A stretch of DNA of 7,546 nucleotides from Acetobacteraceae bacterium (GTDB taxonomy: Bacteria; Pseudomonadota; Alphaproteobacteria; Acetobacterales; Acetobacteraceae), in the NCBI GenBank assembly GCA_030039695.1, contig JASHVB010000674.1, positions 1-7,546 on the forward strand, written 5' to 3'. The notes beneath the pieces were generated by a model. It was given only the letters and a program-made list of their open reading frames with translations. It ran no database searches and had not been told where the DNA came from. The position numbers were made by a program, and so were the translations under genes. This document shows, piece by piece, positions 1 to 6,129 of this stretch. The first letter of the stretch is position 1; each line of letters begins with the position of its first letter.

Positions 1-694
1 GCCCAACTGGGCCTGGCATGAGTACGGCATGCGCGTCGGATTCTGGCGCGTGAAGGCGGCGCTGGATGCGCACGCCGTCGCGCCGTCGATGACGATAAAC
101 GGCAGCGTGCCCTCCGCCTATCCACGCATCACGCAGGCGGCGCGTGATGCTGGCTGGGAGTTCATGGGTCACGGCTTTCACCAGACCGCGACGCACAATA
201 TCACCGACCAGCGCGCGATGATCCGCTCTACGATCGACACGCTGCGTGCCGCCAGCGGGCACGAGATCGCCGGTTGGTTAGCGCCGGGACTGACAGAAAC
301 GCTCGACACCCCTGATCTGCTGGCGGAATCCGGCATCCGTTATTGTGCCGACTGGGTGGTCGATGATCTGCCGTGCACCTTGCGTACTGCGCACGGCCCG
401 CTGCTAACCATGCCGTACAGTGTTGAGCTGAATGACATTCCCATGATGCTGATCCAGCACCACAGCGCGCGCGAAATGTTCGACCGCACGGTGGCGCAGT
501 TTGACCGGCTATATGCTGAGTCGGAGACGCAGGGCGCCAAGGTGATGGGCCTGGCGGTGCATGCTTATATTAGCGGCGTGCCGCATCGTATCGGCTGGTT
601 CGAGCAAGCTCTGGGGCACATGGCGGCGAGGCCGGGTACGGTGTTCTGGCAGGGGCGGCAGATCATGGACTGGTACCTGCGGGCGACGAGCTGA
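1..694 (+). CDS. PuuE/cyclic-imide-hydrolase-like polysaccharide deacetylase family protein (5'-partial)
   Basis: The reading frame is open from base 2, so the true start lies left of the window; the ATG at 29 is internal. About 230 residues are visible, and relatives are roughly 290-310 residues long. The visible N-terminal part carries W-H-E-Y-G-x-R-V-G-F-W-R, followed by an N-G motif, G-W-E-F-x-G-H-G-x-x-H (visible residues ~52-60), a G-W-x-x-P-G motif, the D-D-L-P segment, P-Y-S-x-E-L-N-D and a late H-x-Y-I-S-G-x-P-x-R. This combination is typical of the branch of the carbohydrate-esterase-4 fold that includes PuuE allantoinase and cyclic imide hydrolases, rather than peptidoglycan or chitin deacetylases. 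These are cytoplasmic enzymes that open cyclic amide rings. Lying near an arylformamidase-like hydrolase and hyuA/hyuB supports an amidase role. The family call is firm; the substrate is inferred. The gene ends in TGA and nothing clearly coding follows for 600 bp. Confidence 0.88.
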   Translation, partial: PNWAWHEYGMRVGFWRVKAALDAHAVAPSMTINGSVPSAYPRITQAARDAGWEFMGHGFHQTATHNITDQRAMIRSTIDTLRAASGHEIAGWLAPGLTETLDTPDLLAESGIRYCADWVVDDLPCTLRTAHGPLLTMPYSVELNDIPMMLIQHHSAREMFDRTVAQFDRLYAESETQGAKVMGLAVHAYISGVPHRIGWFEQALGHMAARPGTVFWQGRQIMDWYLRATS

Positions 695-1295
695 GTTCTG
701 CCGGCCGCTACCGCCAGCTCAGCGCCGATGCAGTCCCGCTCACACATGGCCGCACCCGACCAGGAGCGCTTAGGCTCTGTCGAGCCCAGAAATGGCGCGA
801 ATTTGCGTCCCCTGTGAGTCAACTCACGTCCCGGCGTCTCAAGCCCATGGGAGACACCCGCCGCCGCATCGACGGGAGGGGAGTCGTGAAATTCGCCGCC
901 ATTGCATACCGCATGCTCTTGCGCACCGCCGCCGCGGCAGTGCCCCGAGCGCAACCGGACGCTGCGCTGCATCAACCCGGAGTGCTCGCATGCCGCGGCG
1001 CTTGGCTTGGGGTCGATGTACCAAGCGATCGCGCCGGATGTCCCGCTGATTGGCGAAAACTGGCTGCGGCGGCTGCTCGCATGGGTTCTGCCGGTGCATC
1101 GGCCGATGGACAACACGGTCTGGCCAGCCACCGCACCGCAGGAGGACGATCAACGAAGCTGGGGATTTGTGTTCGAAGCGCTCGGCTATTGCGCCCGCCG
1201 TCCGAGACAGGATACGGCGCCCGCAGAGCACCCGGCTTTGATATCGGCCTGATCTGCGGCAGTCTTGTTGCGGACAGCATTCGCGGATCAACGAC
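695..1295. other. Gene-poor 600-bp stretch with possible degraded coding remnant
   Basis: No intact gene is recognised here. Between about 940 and 1140 the plus-strand frame read from 902 (TTG) to 1252 has a strong G/C bias at third positions, which suggests present or past coding. Its peptide contains L-R-C-I-N-P-E-C-S-H, and 30-odd residues later the +1 frame reads C-G-G-C-S-H-G-F-C. Two Cys/His pairs at this spacing resemble a small zinc-ribbon protein broken by a frameshift, but I cannot name a family. A second plus-strand frame has a purine-rich GGGAGGGGAG at 874-883 before GTG at 886. It runs to 1299 and overlaps the next gene's ATG by ATGA, but its codon bias fades after about 975 and it matches nothing I know. 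A 14-bp dyad lies at 814-827. Confidence 0.4.
814..827. repeat. Short perfect dyad, possible operator
   Basis: GTGAGT-CA-ACTCAC is a perfect inverted repeat with 6-bp arms and a 2-bp centre. It lies in the gene-poor stretch about 470 bp ahead of the alpha/beta hydrolase. A second dyad, GTCTC/GAGAC with CCCATGGG between the arms, follows at 836-855. Compact dyads like this are the usual form of a dimeric regulator's site, but no regulator gene or promoter boxes are visible nearby, so this is only a structural observation. Confidence 0.3.
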
Positions 1296-2108
1296 ATGAA
1301 CTGGGAGACGATGAGCCGCGCTGAGCGCGACGCGGCGTACAGCAACACTGGCGCGGTAGCGAATTCCGGCGAGTTGATCGCGCAATTCGCGGCGGTCTCG
1401 GCGGAATTCCGCGCGGCGCACCCACAGCACCTGGATTGCCGCTACGGCCCCCGCGAGCGCAATGCCTGGGACTTGTTCCCCGCGGCCGATCGGAACGCGC
1501 CCTGCATTGTGTTCATCCATGGCGGTTACTGGCAGCGCAACAGCAAGGAAGCCATGGCGGGCCTCATCGCCGGCCCTTACGCGCGAGGCTGGTCCGCTGC
1601 TCTACCGGGCTACACGCTGGCACCTGATGCGTCGCTGACGGACATCGTCGGCGAAATCAACGTAGCGCTCGATTGGCTCGCGGCCACCGGACCGGCGCAT
1701 GGCATCGCCGGTCCGGTCGTACTGTCCGGCTGGTCGGCCGGCGGACACCTGACCGCGATGTGCCTTGATCATCCGCTGGTGCGTGGCGGGCTAGCGATCT
1801 CCGGCCTGTTCGAACTCGGGCCGATCCGCGATACCGAGCTGAATTTGAAGCTGCAACTGACGGACGAAGAAATCGTCGTGTTGTCGCCGCTGCGCCTCGC
1901 GGTCGTGCACAAGCCGCTGCTGATCGCCTATGGCACCGCCGAGTTGCCGGCGCTCGTTGCTGACAGCCGGAACTTCCATGCGCACCGTGCCGACGCGCAT
2001 GCACCCGGTGTGCTGCTGCCGGTGCCGGCGGCGAATCACTTCACCATCATGGACGGACTGCGCGATCAGGAAGGAACGCTGACCCAGTACGCGCAAATGC
2101 TGGCGTAG
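1296..2108 (+). CDS. Alpha/beta hydrolase, kynurenine formamidase (arylformamidase)-like
   Basis: A complete 270-residue protein, the usual length for this family. It has no signal peptide or membrane segment, so it is probably cytoplasmic. The oxyanion-hole motif H-G-G-Y-W-Q is at residues 75-80 and the nucleophile elbow G-W-S-A-G-G at 145-150, giving Ser147. The acidic position is probably Glu216 in Y-G-T-A-E-L-P, and the catalytic His is His248 in A-N-H-F-T. The Y-G-P-x-x-x-N-A-W-D-L-F segment at 50-61 and the early A-A-Y-S-N motif are also typical. Members hydrolyse N-formylkynurenine or other small amides and esters; nothing in the sequence fixes the substrate, and no tryptophan-catabolism genes are beside it. 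With a PuuE-like amidase and hyuA/hyuB nearby, hydrolysis of a linear amide made by ring opening is an alternative. The ATG at 1296 is preferred because the family's N-terminal motif begins soon after it; its Shine-Dalgarno is weak. ATG at 1311 is possible. Confidence 0.88.
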   Translation: MNWETMSRAERDAAYSNTGAVANSGELIAQFAAVSAEFRAAHPQHLDCRYGPRERNAWDLFPAADRNAPCIVFIHGGYWQRNSKEAMAGLIAGPYARGWSAALPGYTLAPDASLTDIVGEINVALDWLAATGPAHGIAGPVVLSGWSAGGHLTAMCLDHPLVRGGLAISGLFELGPIRDTELNLKLQLTDEEIVVLSPLRLAVVHKPLLIAYGTAELPALVADSRNFHAHRADAHAPGVLLPVPAANHFTIMDGLRDQEGTLTQYAQMLA

Positions 2109-2198
2109 GTGCCGGCTGTCATTGCGCGTTCGCCGGCGACCGTCGGTCGGCCCGCCACCTGACCAAACAACCTTTGACATGGCTGTCCCAGGGGCGGG

Positions 2199-2240
2199 CA
2201 TCCACGCTTTACCTTCGTGCGCAGTGCGACAGCGTGGATG
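2199..2240. terminator. Inverted repeat between convergent genes, possible bidirectional terminator
   Basis: CATCCACGCT at 2199-2208 and AGCGTGGATG at 2231-2240 are perfect 10-bp arms around a 22-nt loop. The element sits in the 201-bp gap between the plus-strand alpha/beta hydrolase and the minus-strand hyuA, where transcripts from both sides meet. A bidirectional terminator would suit this place, but neither side has a clear T-run and the loop is long. It could also be a regulator site or a transcript-stabilising hairpin. Nothing else is seen in the gap. Confidence 0.35.
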
Positions 2241-2309
2241 AGTGAGACAACTCCGGCCATGGTGGGCTCGATACTTGCGTCGTCGCCTCGTACCTCGCGT
2301 CAACGGCGG

Positions 2310-4376
2310 TCAGATCGTCATTCGCACATTGCCGAATGCATCCACTTCCGCACTCCAACCAAATGGGACCAGGCATGTCGCGTCATATTCCTGAATGCTC
2401 AGCGGCCCGGAGCGCGGCCCCGTCGCAAGCCCAGCCCGATCCGTCACCGGCATATCGATCCATCCCGCATCCGGGAACCACGCGCGCCGGACCGCTGGCA
2501 CCGAGGCGGCAGCCGGGGGAATCCGCGGCGGCAGCCGCGGGTGCTTTGGCACGCCGCGTGCTATAACCGACAGGCCAACCATTTCCACTGGTTCGTCGTC
2601 CGGCGCACGAAATCCGTAATTGCGTTCATGCTCCTGCCCGAACAACGCAGGCAGGCGGGCCAGAATCGTTGCGGTGTCCGGTCCGTCGGGCAGCGGCACT
2701 TCGATCTCGCTTGACTGGCCGACATAACGGGCGAGTGCGGCGCGGCGGAAGCTCTGCCGCTCTGCCGGGAAGCCGTCGCGTGTCAGCCGCTCGGTGCCGC
2801 TCCGTGTGAGCTCGGCGAGTACGTCGCCAATCTGCTCAGGATCAGCATCGTCAAGCCGCGCGCGCAGGCTTCGGGCGACATGGTGTTCCGTGTCCGCGAC
2901 TAGCAAGCCGAATGCCGAGAACACGCCCGGAATCGGAGGTACGATGACGCGGGTGATGCCAAGCTCGGCGGCGATACCGGCCGAGAACAGGGGCCCGTTG
3001 CCGCCAAATGCCAACAACGCGAATTGTCGTGGATCGCGGCCTCGCTCCACCGAGACGGCCCGGATCGCGCGCATCATCGCTGCGACCGTCAGCCGGAGCA
3101 TGCCATACGCGGCTTCCTCGACGGAGCAGTTCAGCGGCGTGGCGAGGTCGCGTGCGATGACCGCCCGTGCCGCCTCCGCATCGACGCGCAATGCACCGCC
3201 GATCAGGCCGGCCGGGTCAAGGTAACCAAGTACGAGGTTGCAATCGGTGATCGTCGTTTGCGTCCCGCCACGCCCGTAACACACCGGCCCGGGATCGGCG
3301 CCGGCGCTGTCCGGCCCGACTTTGGGCGCGCCCGCGGCGTCGAGACGGCAAATTGATCCGCCGCCGGCGCCTACTTCCGCGAGGTCGATGGCCGGCAGCT
3401 TCAGCATGTATCCGCCGCCGACCAACAGTCTCGAGCCGACCATCACGCCACCGCCGACTTCGATTGCCTCGCTGCGCAGCACCTCGCCGTCTTCTACGAG
3501 TCCAGCCTTCGCCGTGGTGCCGCCCATGTCGAAGGTGATCAGTTTCTGTTCGTCCAGATGGCGCGCCAGCGCTGCGCCACCGACCACGCCGGCGGCCGGT
3601 CCGCTTTCGATGATGTGCGCCGGCGCCGCGGCGGCGAATTCCGCTGACGCCAGGCCGCCGTTTGACTGCATGAGCTGCAGCCCGGCACTGATACCCATGG
3701 CGCGCAGGCGCGCATCCAGCGATGTGATATACGTGCGCACCACGGGCAGGACGTAAGCATTGATAACGGTCGTGCTGGTGCGCGGATATTCCTTGATCGC
3801 CGGCAGGATCTCACTGCTGATCGAGATCGCCACATCGGGCAGGGCCGCGCGCACGCATGCGGCCACCGCGTGTTCATGTGCCGAATTGGCGTAGCTGTGC
3901 AGCAGACAGATCGCGACGCTCTGCACCCTCTCGGCGCGCAGCACGGCGATCGCCGCGTCGACGCTGGCAAGATCGAGCGGCGTGGCGACGGAACCATCAG
4001 GCCGCAGCTTTTCGGTGACCTCCAGCCGACACCGGCGCTCGACCAGGGTACGCGGCTTGGTCCAGTGCAGGTCGTACAGGACCGGCATGCGGAGGTCGCG
4101 GATTTCCAGGATGTCGCGAAAACCGCGCGTGGTGAGCAGCGCAGTGCGCGCCCCCTTGGCCTCCAGCACGGTGTTGGAGCCGATCGTGGTGCCGTGTAGC
4201 ACTTCGGTCACCGTCCCGGGGATTTGGCCGAACAGTGCGCCGAGACCTTCGACGATCCCCTCGCCGTAGTCGTTCGGCGTGGAGGCGATTTTGTGCGTAT
4301 GCACGGCACCTGTCGCGTCGACGCAGACCAGGTCCGTAAAGGTACCGCCGATATCGATGCCAATGCGCAGATTCAT
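2310..4376 (-). CDS. hyuA: Hydantoinase/oxoprolinase family protein, A subunit
   Basis: A full-length protein of 688 residues from the preferred start, normal for HyuA subunits (about 680-720). HyuA belongs to the ASKHA (actin/sugar-kinase/Hsp70) ATPase fold and works with HyuB in ATP-dependent or ATP-independent opening of hydantoin, 5-oxoproline or related rings. The N-terminal nucleotide-binding motif is R-I-G-I-D-I-G-G-T-F-T-D. After it come H-G-T-T-I-G-S-N-T (about residue 62), S-S-E-I-L-P-x-x-K-E-Y-x-R (about 187), N-G-G-L, E-S-G-P-A-A-G-V, the second phosphate motif F-D-M-G-G-T-T-A-K (about 282), G-A-G-G-G-S-I, S-A-G-A-D-P-G-P-V-C-Y-G-R-G-G and A-F-G-G-N-G-P. The C-terminal E-Y-D-x-T and D-A-F-G-N-V motifs are present, so it is intact. 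The start at 4376 puts M-N-L directly before the G-I-D-I-G-G motif; an in-frame ATG at 4394 would add six residues, and neither has a strong ribosome site. Many relatives read G-A-G-P-L-H where this has G-N-G-P-L-F. hyuB lies on the same strand but 1.75 kb upstream, which is unusual. Confidence 0.93.
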   Translation of the reverse strand: MNLRIGIDIGGTFTDLVCVDATGAVHTHKIASTPNDYGEGIVEGLGALFGQIPGTVTEVLHGTTIGSNTVLEAKGARTALLTTRGFRDILEIRDLRMPVLYDLHWTKPRTLVERRCRLEVTEKLRPDGSVATPLDLASVDAAIAVLRAERVQSVAICLLHSYANSAHEHAVAACVRAALPDVAISISSEILPAIKEYPRTSTTVINAYVLPVVRTYITSLDARLRAMGISAGLQLMQSNGGLASAEFAAAAPAHIIESGPAAGVVGGAALARHLDEQKLITFDMGGTTAKAGLVEDGEVLRSEAIEVGGGVMVGSRLLVGGGYMLKLPAIDLAEVGAGGGSICRLDAAGAPKVGPDSAGADPGPVCYGRGGTQTTITDCNLVLGYLDPAGLIGGALRVDAEAARAVIARDLATPLNCSVEEAAYGMLRLTVAAMMRAIRAVSVERGRDPRQFALLAFGGNGPLFSAGIAAELGITRVIVPPIPGVFSAFGLLVADTEHHVARSLRARLDDADPEQIGDVLAELTRSGTERLTRDGFPAERQSFRRAALARYVGQSSEIEVPLPDGPDTATILARLPALFGQEHERNYGFRAPDDEPVEMVGLSVIARGVPKHPRLPPRIPPAAASVPAVRRAWFPDAGWIDMPVTDRAGLATGPRSGPLSIQEYDATCLVPFGWSAEVDAFGNVRMTI

Positions 4377-4695
4377 GCCCGCCCAGTCCGTCATTCCGTG
4401 CTGCGACTAGACTACGCGGGTGGAACGCCGCCAAGAGGCGACGTCGTGATGGCTGAGCGCGGTGCGGGTCTGGTCGGCAAGTTCGGCCCGGGGATACGGC
4501 TTCTGCAGCAACGGGACGTCCACTGGCACGCCGTGCTTGCGCACATCATTGGCATAGCCGGACGTCACCAGCGCCTTGAGGTCGTGCCGAACAGTTCGTG
4601 CCTTGCGGATCAGCTCGTAGCCGTTCATGCCACCTGGCATCGCCACGTCGCTGAACGACAGGTCGATGCGTTTTTCCTTGTGCAGCAGGTCCAGC

Positions 4696-4708
4696 GCGGC
4701 AGAGCCGC
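4696..4708. repeat. Small hairpin at the receiver-receiver deletion junction
   Basis: GCGGC-AGA-GCCGC, a perfect 5-bp inverted repeat with a 3-nt loop. It sits exactly where receiver 1 homology ends and receiver 2 homology begins in a shifted frame. Short hairpins can promote slipped replication, so it may mark or have caused the deletion; in such GC-rich DNA it could also be chance. Confidence 0.45.
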
Positions 4709-5389
4709 CTCATCACCCAGCATGACATCCAGCAGGATCACAGCGGGACGGAAGCGGCGCAGAGCGTGTTCTGCCTCGCGCATCGAACGGGCAAACAACG
4801 GCTGGTAGGTTGAGCCCGCGAGAACACGCTCGACGACAAACGCATCTACAGGATCGTGTTCGAGCACGCGCACAGGAACCTTGGTCGGTTCGATTTGCCA
4901 TGTCCGGTCTATGGCATCGGCCTCCTGTGGCGCCTGATAGACGCGCGGCAATGTGACCGAGAAGGTCGATCCGGCCCCCAACGGACTATCGACCGAAATA
5001 TCGCTGCCCAGCAACTTGGCGAGCCTGCGTCCCGGCGGGAGCCCGAGGCCTGTTCCTTCTACACGACCCTGCAGCTGGCTCGCTAATTCCTGGAAGATGA
5101 TCTCCAGATCGACGGGCGCGATGCCGACGCCGGTATCGCGCACGTGAAAGCTGACGGTATCGGCATCCGGATCGGTCGTTGCCGAGACGGGGACCTTGCC
5201 ATGTTCGGTGAACCTGATGGCGTTGGAGATGAAGTTCCGAAGGATCTGCGAGGCCTTGCCCTCGTCGGTATCCGGCACGGGAATTTCCGTCGCATCGTCG
5301 AACAACAATGCCATGGTCTCGCCTACCGGCGACGGACGTAGCAGGCCGCGCGGCGCACCAAACATGCCGGCGCCGAGCCGGGTAAACGG

Positions 5390-5421
5390 TGTTGCGCCGT
5401 CGCGCATAAGACGGCGCAACA
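5390..5421. repeat. 12-bp perfect inverted repeat at strand-switch junction
   Basis: TGTTGCGCCGTC at 5390-5401 and GACGGCGCAACA at 5410-5421 are perfect 12-bp arms around an 8-nt loop (GCGCATAA). To its left the recognisable protein homology is on the minus strand (histidine-kinase fragment); to its right it is on the plus strand (response-regulator tail). Beyond the core, both arms continue with loosely similar bases (CCGTT..TACC) if a few bases are gapped. There is no T-run, so a terminator role is less likely than a recombination or fold-back scar. Confidence 0.6.
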
Positions 5422-5549
5422 TCAAGCCGTTGTACCTCACCGGTTATGACATTCCAGGTATTGACCGCGAAGCATTGGGGCCTGTGCTGCGGAAGCCGAT
5501 CTCGGCTGAGGACCTGATCGCAGAAGTGGAGCGCGTGCTGGCGGGGTAG
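5403..5549 (+). pseudogene. C-terminal fragment of a response-regulator receiver domain
   Basis: About 48 residues on the plus strand end at TAG 5547-5549. They read R-R-R-N-I-K-P-L-Y-L-T-G-Y-D, then V-L-R-K-P-I-S, then a final helix E-D-L-I-A-E-V-E-R-V-L-A-G. This is the end of a CheY-like receiver: strand 4 with its conserved Thr, the strand-5 K-P pair and helix 5. The first two-thirds, including the phospho-acceptor Asp, are missing: upstream, the same frame runs antisense through the kinase fragment. Homology begins at the 12-bp inverted repeat. It is therefore a broken gene end facing away from the kinase remnant. It does not look like the missing piece of either minus-strand receiver, because it holds a region (strands 4-5) that the second receiver still has. 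Confidence 0.7.
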
Positions 5550-5661
5550 TTACAGCTCCGATGACGGCCGGGCACGTTGTTCATCGTACTGGCCCGCAAA
5601 AAGACAGGAGGTCGCGGCGATAAAGTAACCGCCAATGAGGGCTCGGTAGCACCGCACCTCG

Positions 5662-6036
5662 TCACCAATGCCGTCGCCGGCGGTTCCACGCATAGAGCAG
5701 GTCAGCGAAGCGGTCGTAACTGAACCGTGCAATCTGCCGCAGCCACGGCAGTCCGGCGACCCGGGCTAGCCAGCCATCTCCCGGTGTCCTTCGCCATATT
5801 TCGATAGCGCAATCTATGCCGACGTAAAGTCGGCCGTCGCCATCGACTCCGTGGAGCCGGCGACGCACGTCCTCGACGCCGGCGCCGAAACGGCGCAGAG
5901 CATCTGGTTCCTGCCCAATGTCGCGGAATTCGATTGTACCGGCGCGTGCCATACGGGCCAAGCGGCTGCGCTGCCAGTCAATCCCGGCATTACACACGGG
6001 GCACTTGGTATTGTACCATACGGTCAATTGCGGCAT
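5662..6036 (-). CDS. DCC family thiol-disulfide oxidoreductase-like protein (DUF393)
   Basis: A small protein of 124 residues from the ATG at 6036, close to the usual DUF393 length. Members have a thioredoxin-like fold and are named for an N-terminal D-x-x-C-x-x-C motif. Here the motif region reads V-W-Y-N-T-K-C-P-V-C, so the C-x-x-C pair (Cys12, Cys15) is kept while the usual D-G before it is N-T. The middle (E-F-R-D-I) and the C-terminal half (Y-V-G-I-D-C-A-I-E-I-W-R-R, then G-L-P-W-L, then Y-D-x-F-A-D-x-L-Y-A-W-N-R) fit the family. In-frame ATG 6048 would add four residues; 6036 puts the C-x-x-C at the typical distance from the start. No strong ribosome site is seen for either. It has no obvious job in hydantoin metabolism, and its position between hyuB and the decayed two-component island suggests it arrived with, or beside, the rearrangement. 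It looks intact; function is unknown. Confidence 0.8.
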   Translation of the reverse strand: MPQLTVWYNTKCPVCNAGIDWQRSRLARMARAGTIEFRDIGQEPDALRRFGAGVEDVRRRLHGVDGDGRLYVGIDCAIEIWRRTPGDGWLARVAGLPWLRQIARFSYDRFADLLYAWNRRRRHW

Positions 6037-6129
6037 AGCCTGCAACATCCGAAGACGCAGACGCTTTCACGTCGTTGCCCACAGTCTGAGCCGGTCGGTC
6101 GGCCTGGCGGCTAACAACGCGGGGTGGTG

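Larger units (their letters stand above)
4407..5440 (-). pseudogene. Truncated hybrid histidine kinase with two fused, partly deleted receiver domains
   Basis: Reading down the minus strand from 5440, the first ~28 residues are not family-like. A kinase ATPase domain follows: N-box R-N-F-I-S-N-A-I-R-F-T-E (residues 68-79), G1 box D-T-G-V-G-I (102-107) and G2 box G-T-G-L-G-L (129-134). A receiver domain starts near residue 189 and reaches its phospho-acceptor in I-L-L-D-V-M-L-G-D-E (235-244), where homology stops at about base 4709. From about 4700 the sequence continues in another frame as the middle of a second receiver: A-L-D-L-L, F-S-D-V-A-M-P-G-G-M-N-G, V-T-S-G-Y and L-Q-K-P-Y, ending at TAG 4407. 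The end of receiver 1 and the start of receiver 2 are missing, about 100-120 residues by normal receiver length. The sensor and the His-bearing dimerisation domain are also absent, so it cannot work as a kinase. Stop 4407 is 30 bp before the preferred hyuA start. Confidence 0.82.

Noticed and set aside
565..1131. Minus-strand open frame of 188 codons under the gene-poor stretch and the end of the deacetylase gene
   Set aside because: It overlaps the deacetylase gene antisense, shows no recognisable motif, and its third-position bias mirrors that of the plus-strand frame from 902.
972..1520. Minus-strand open frame of 182 codons overlapping the hydrolase start
   Set aside because: It is antisense to the well-supported hydrolase, and its peptide is low-complexity and Arg/Ala-rich, as expected from GC-rich antisense DNA.
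2174..2202. TTGACA as a possible -35 box in the convergent gap
   Set aside because: There is no A/T-rich -10 box at 16-18 bp spacing and no plus-strand gene follows; the downstream gene is on the other strand.
2217..3756. Several plus-strand open frames of 60-165 codons across hyuA
   Set aside because: They are antisense to hyuA, whose whole length carries family motifs, and they encode low-complexity Ala/Pro/Arg/Ser-rich peptides.
5606..5612. AGGAGGT, a perfect Shine-Dalgarno match on the plus strand
   Set aside because: No ATG, GTG or TTG lies at a usable distance downstream, and a plus-strand gene would run antisense into the DCC gene.
5550..5732. Minus-strand 60-codon frame just downstream of the DCC gene
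   Set aside because: It overlaps the DCC gene's 3' end in another frame and has no motif I recognise; the 112 bp between the DCC stop and the receiver tail show nothing else.
4414..6127. Near-identical ACGCGGGTGG (4414-4423) and ACGCGGGGTGG (6117-6127) near both edges of the hyuA-hyuB spacer, as possible target-site duplication
   Set aside because: The repeats are short, imperfect and G-rich in a G-rich genome; no transposase or terminal inverted repeats accompany them, and the left copy lies inside the second receiver fragment.
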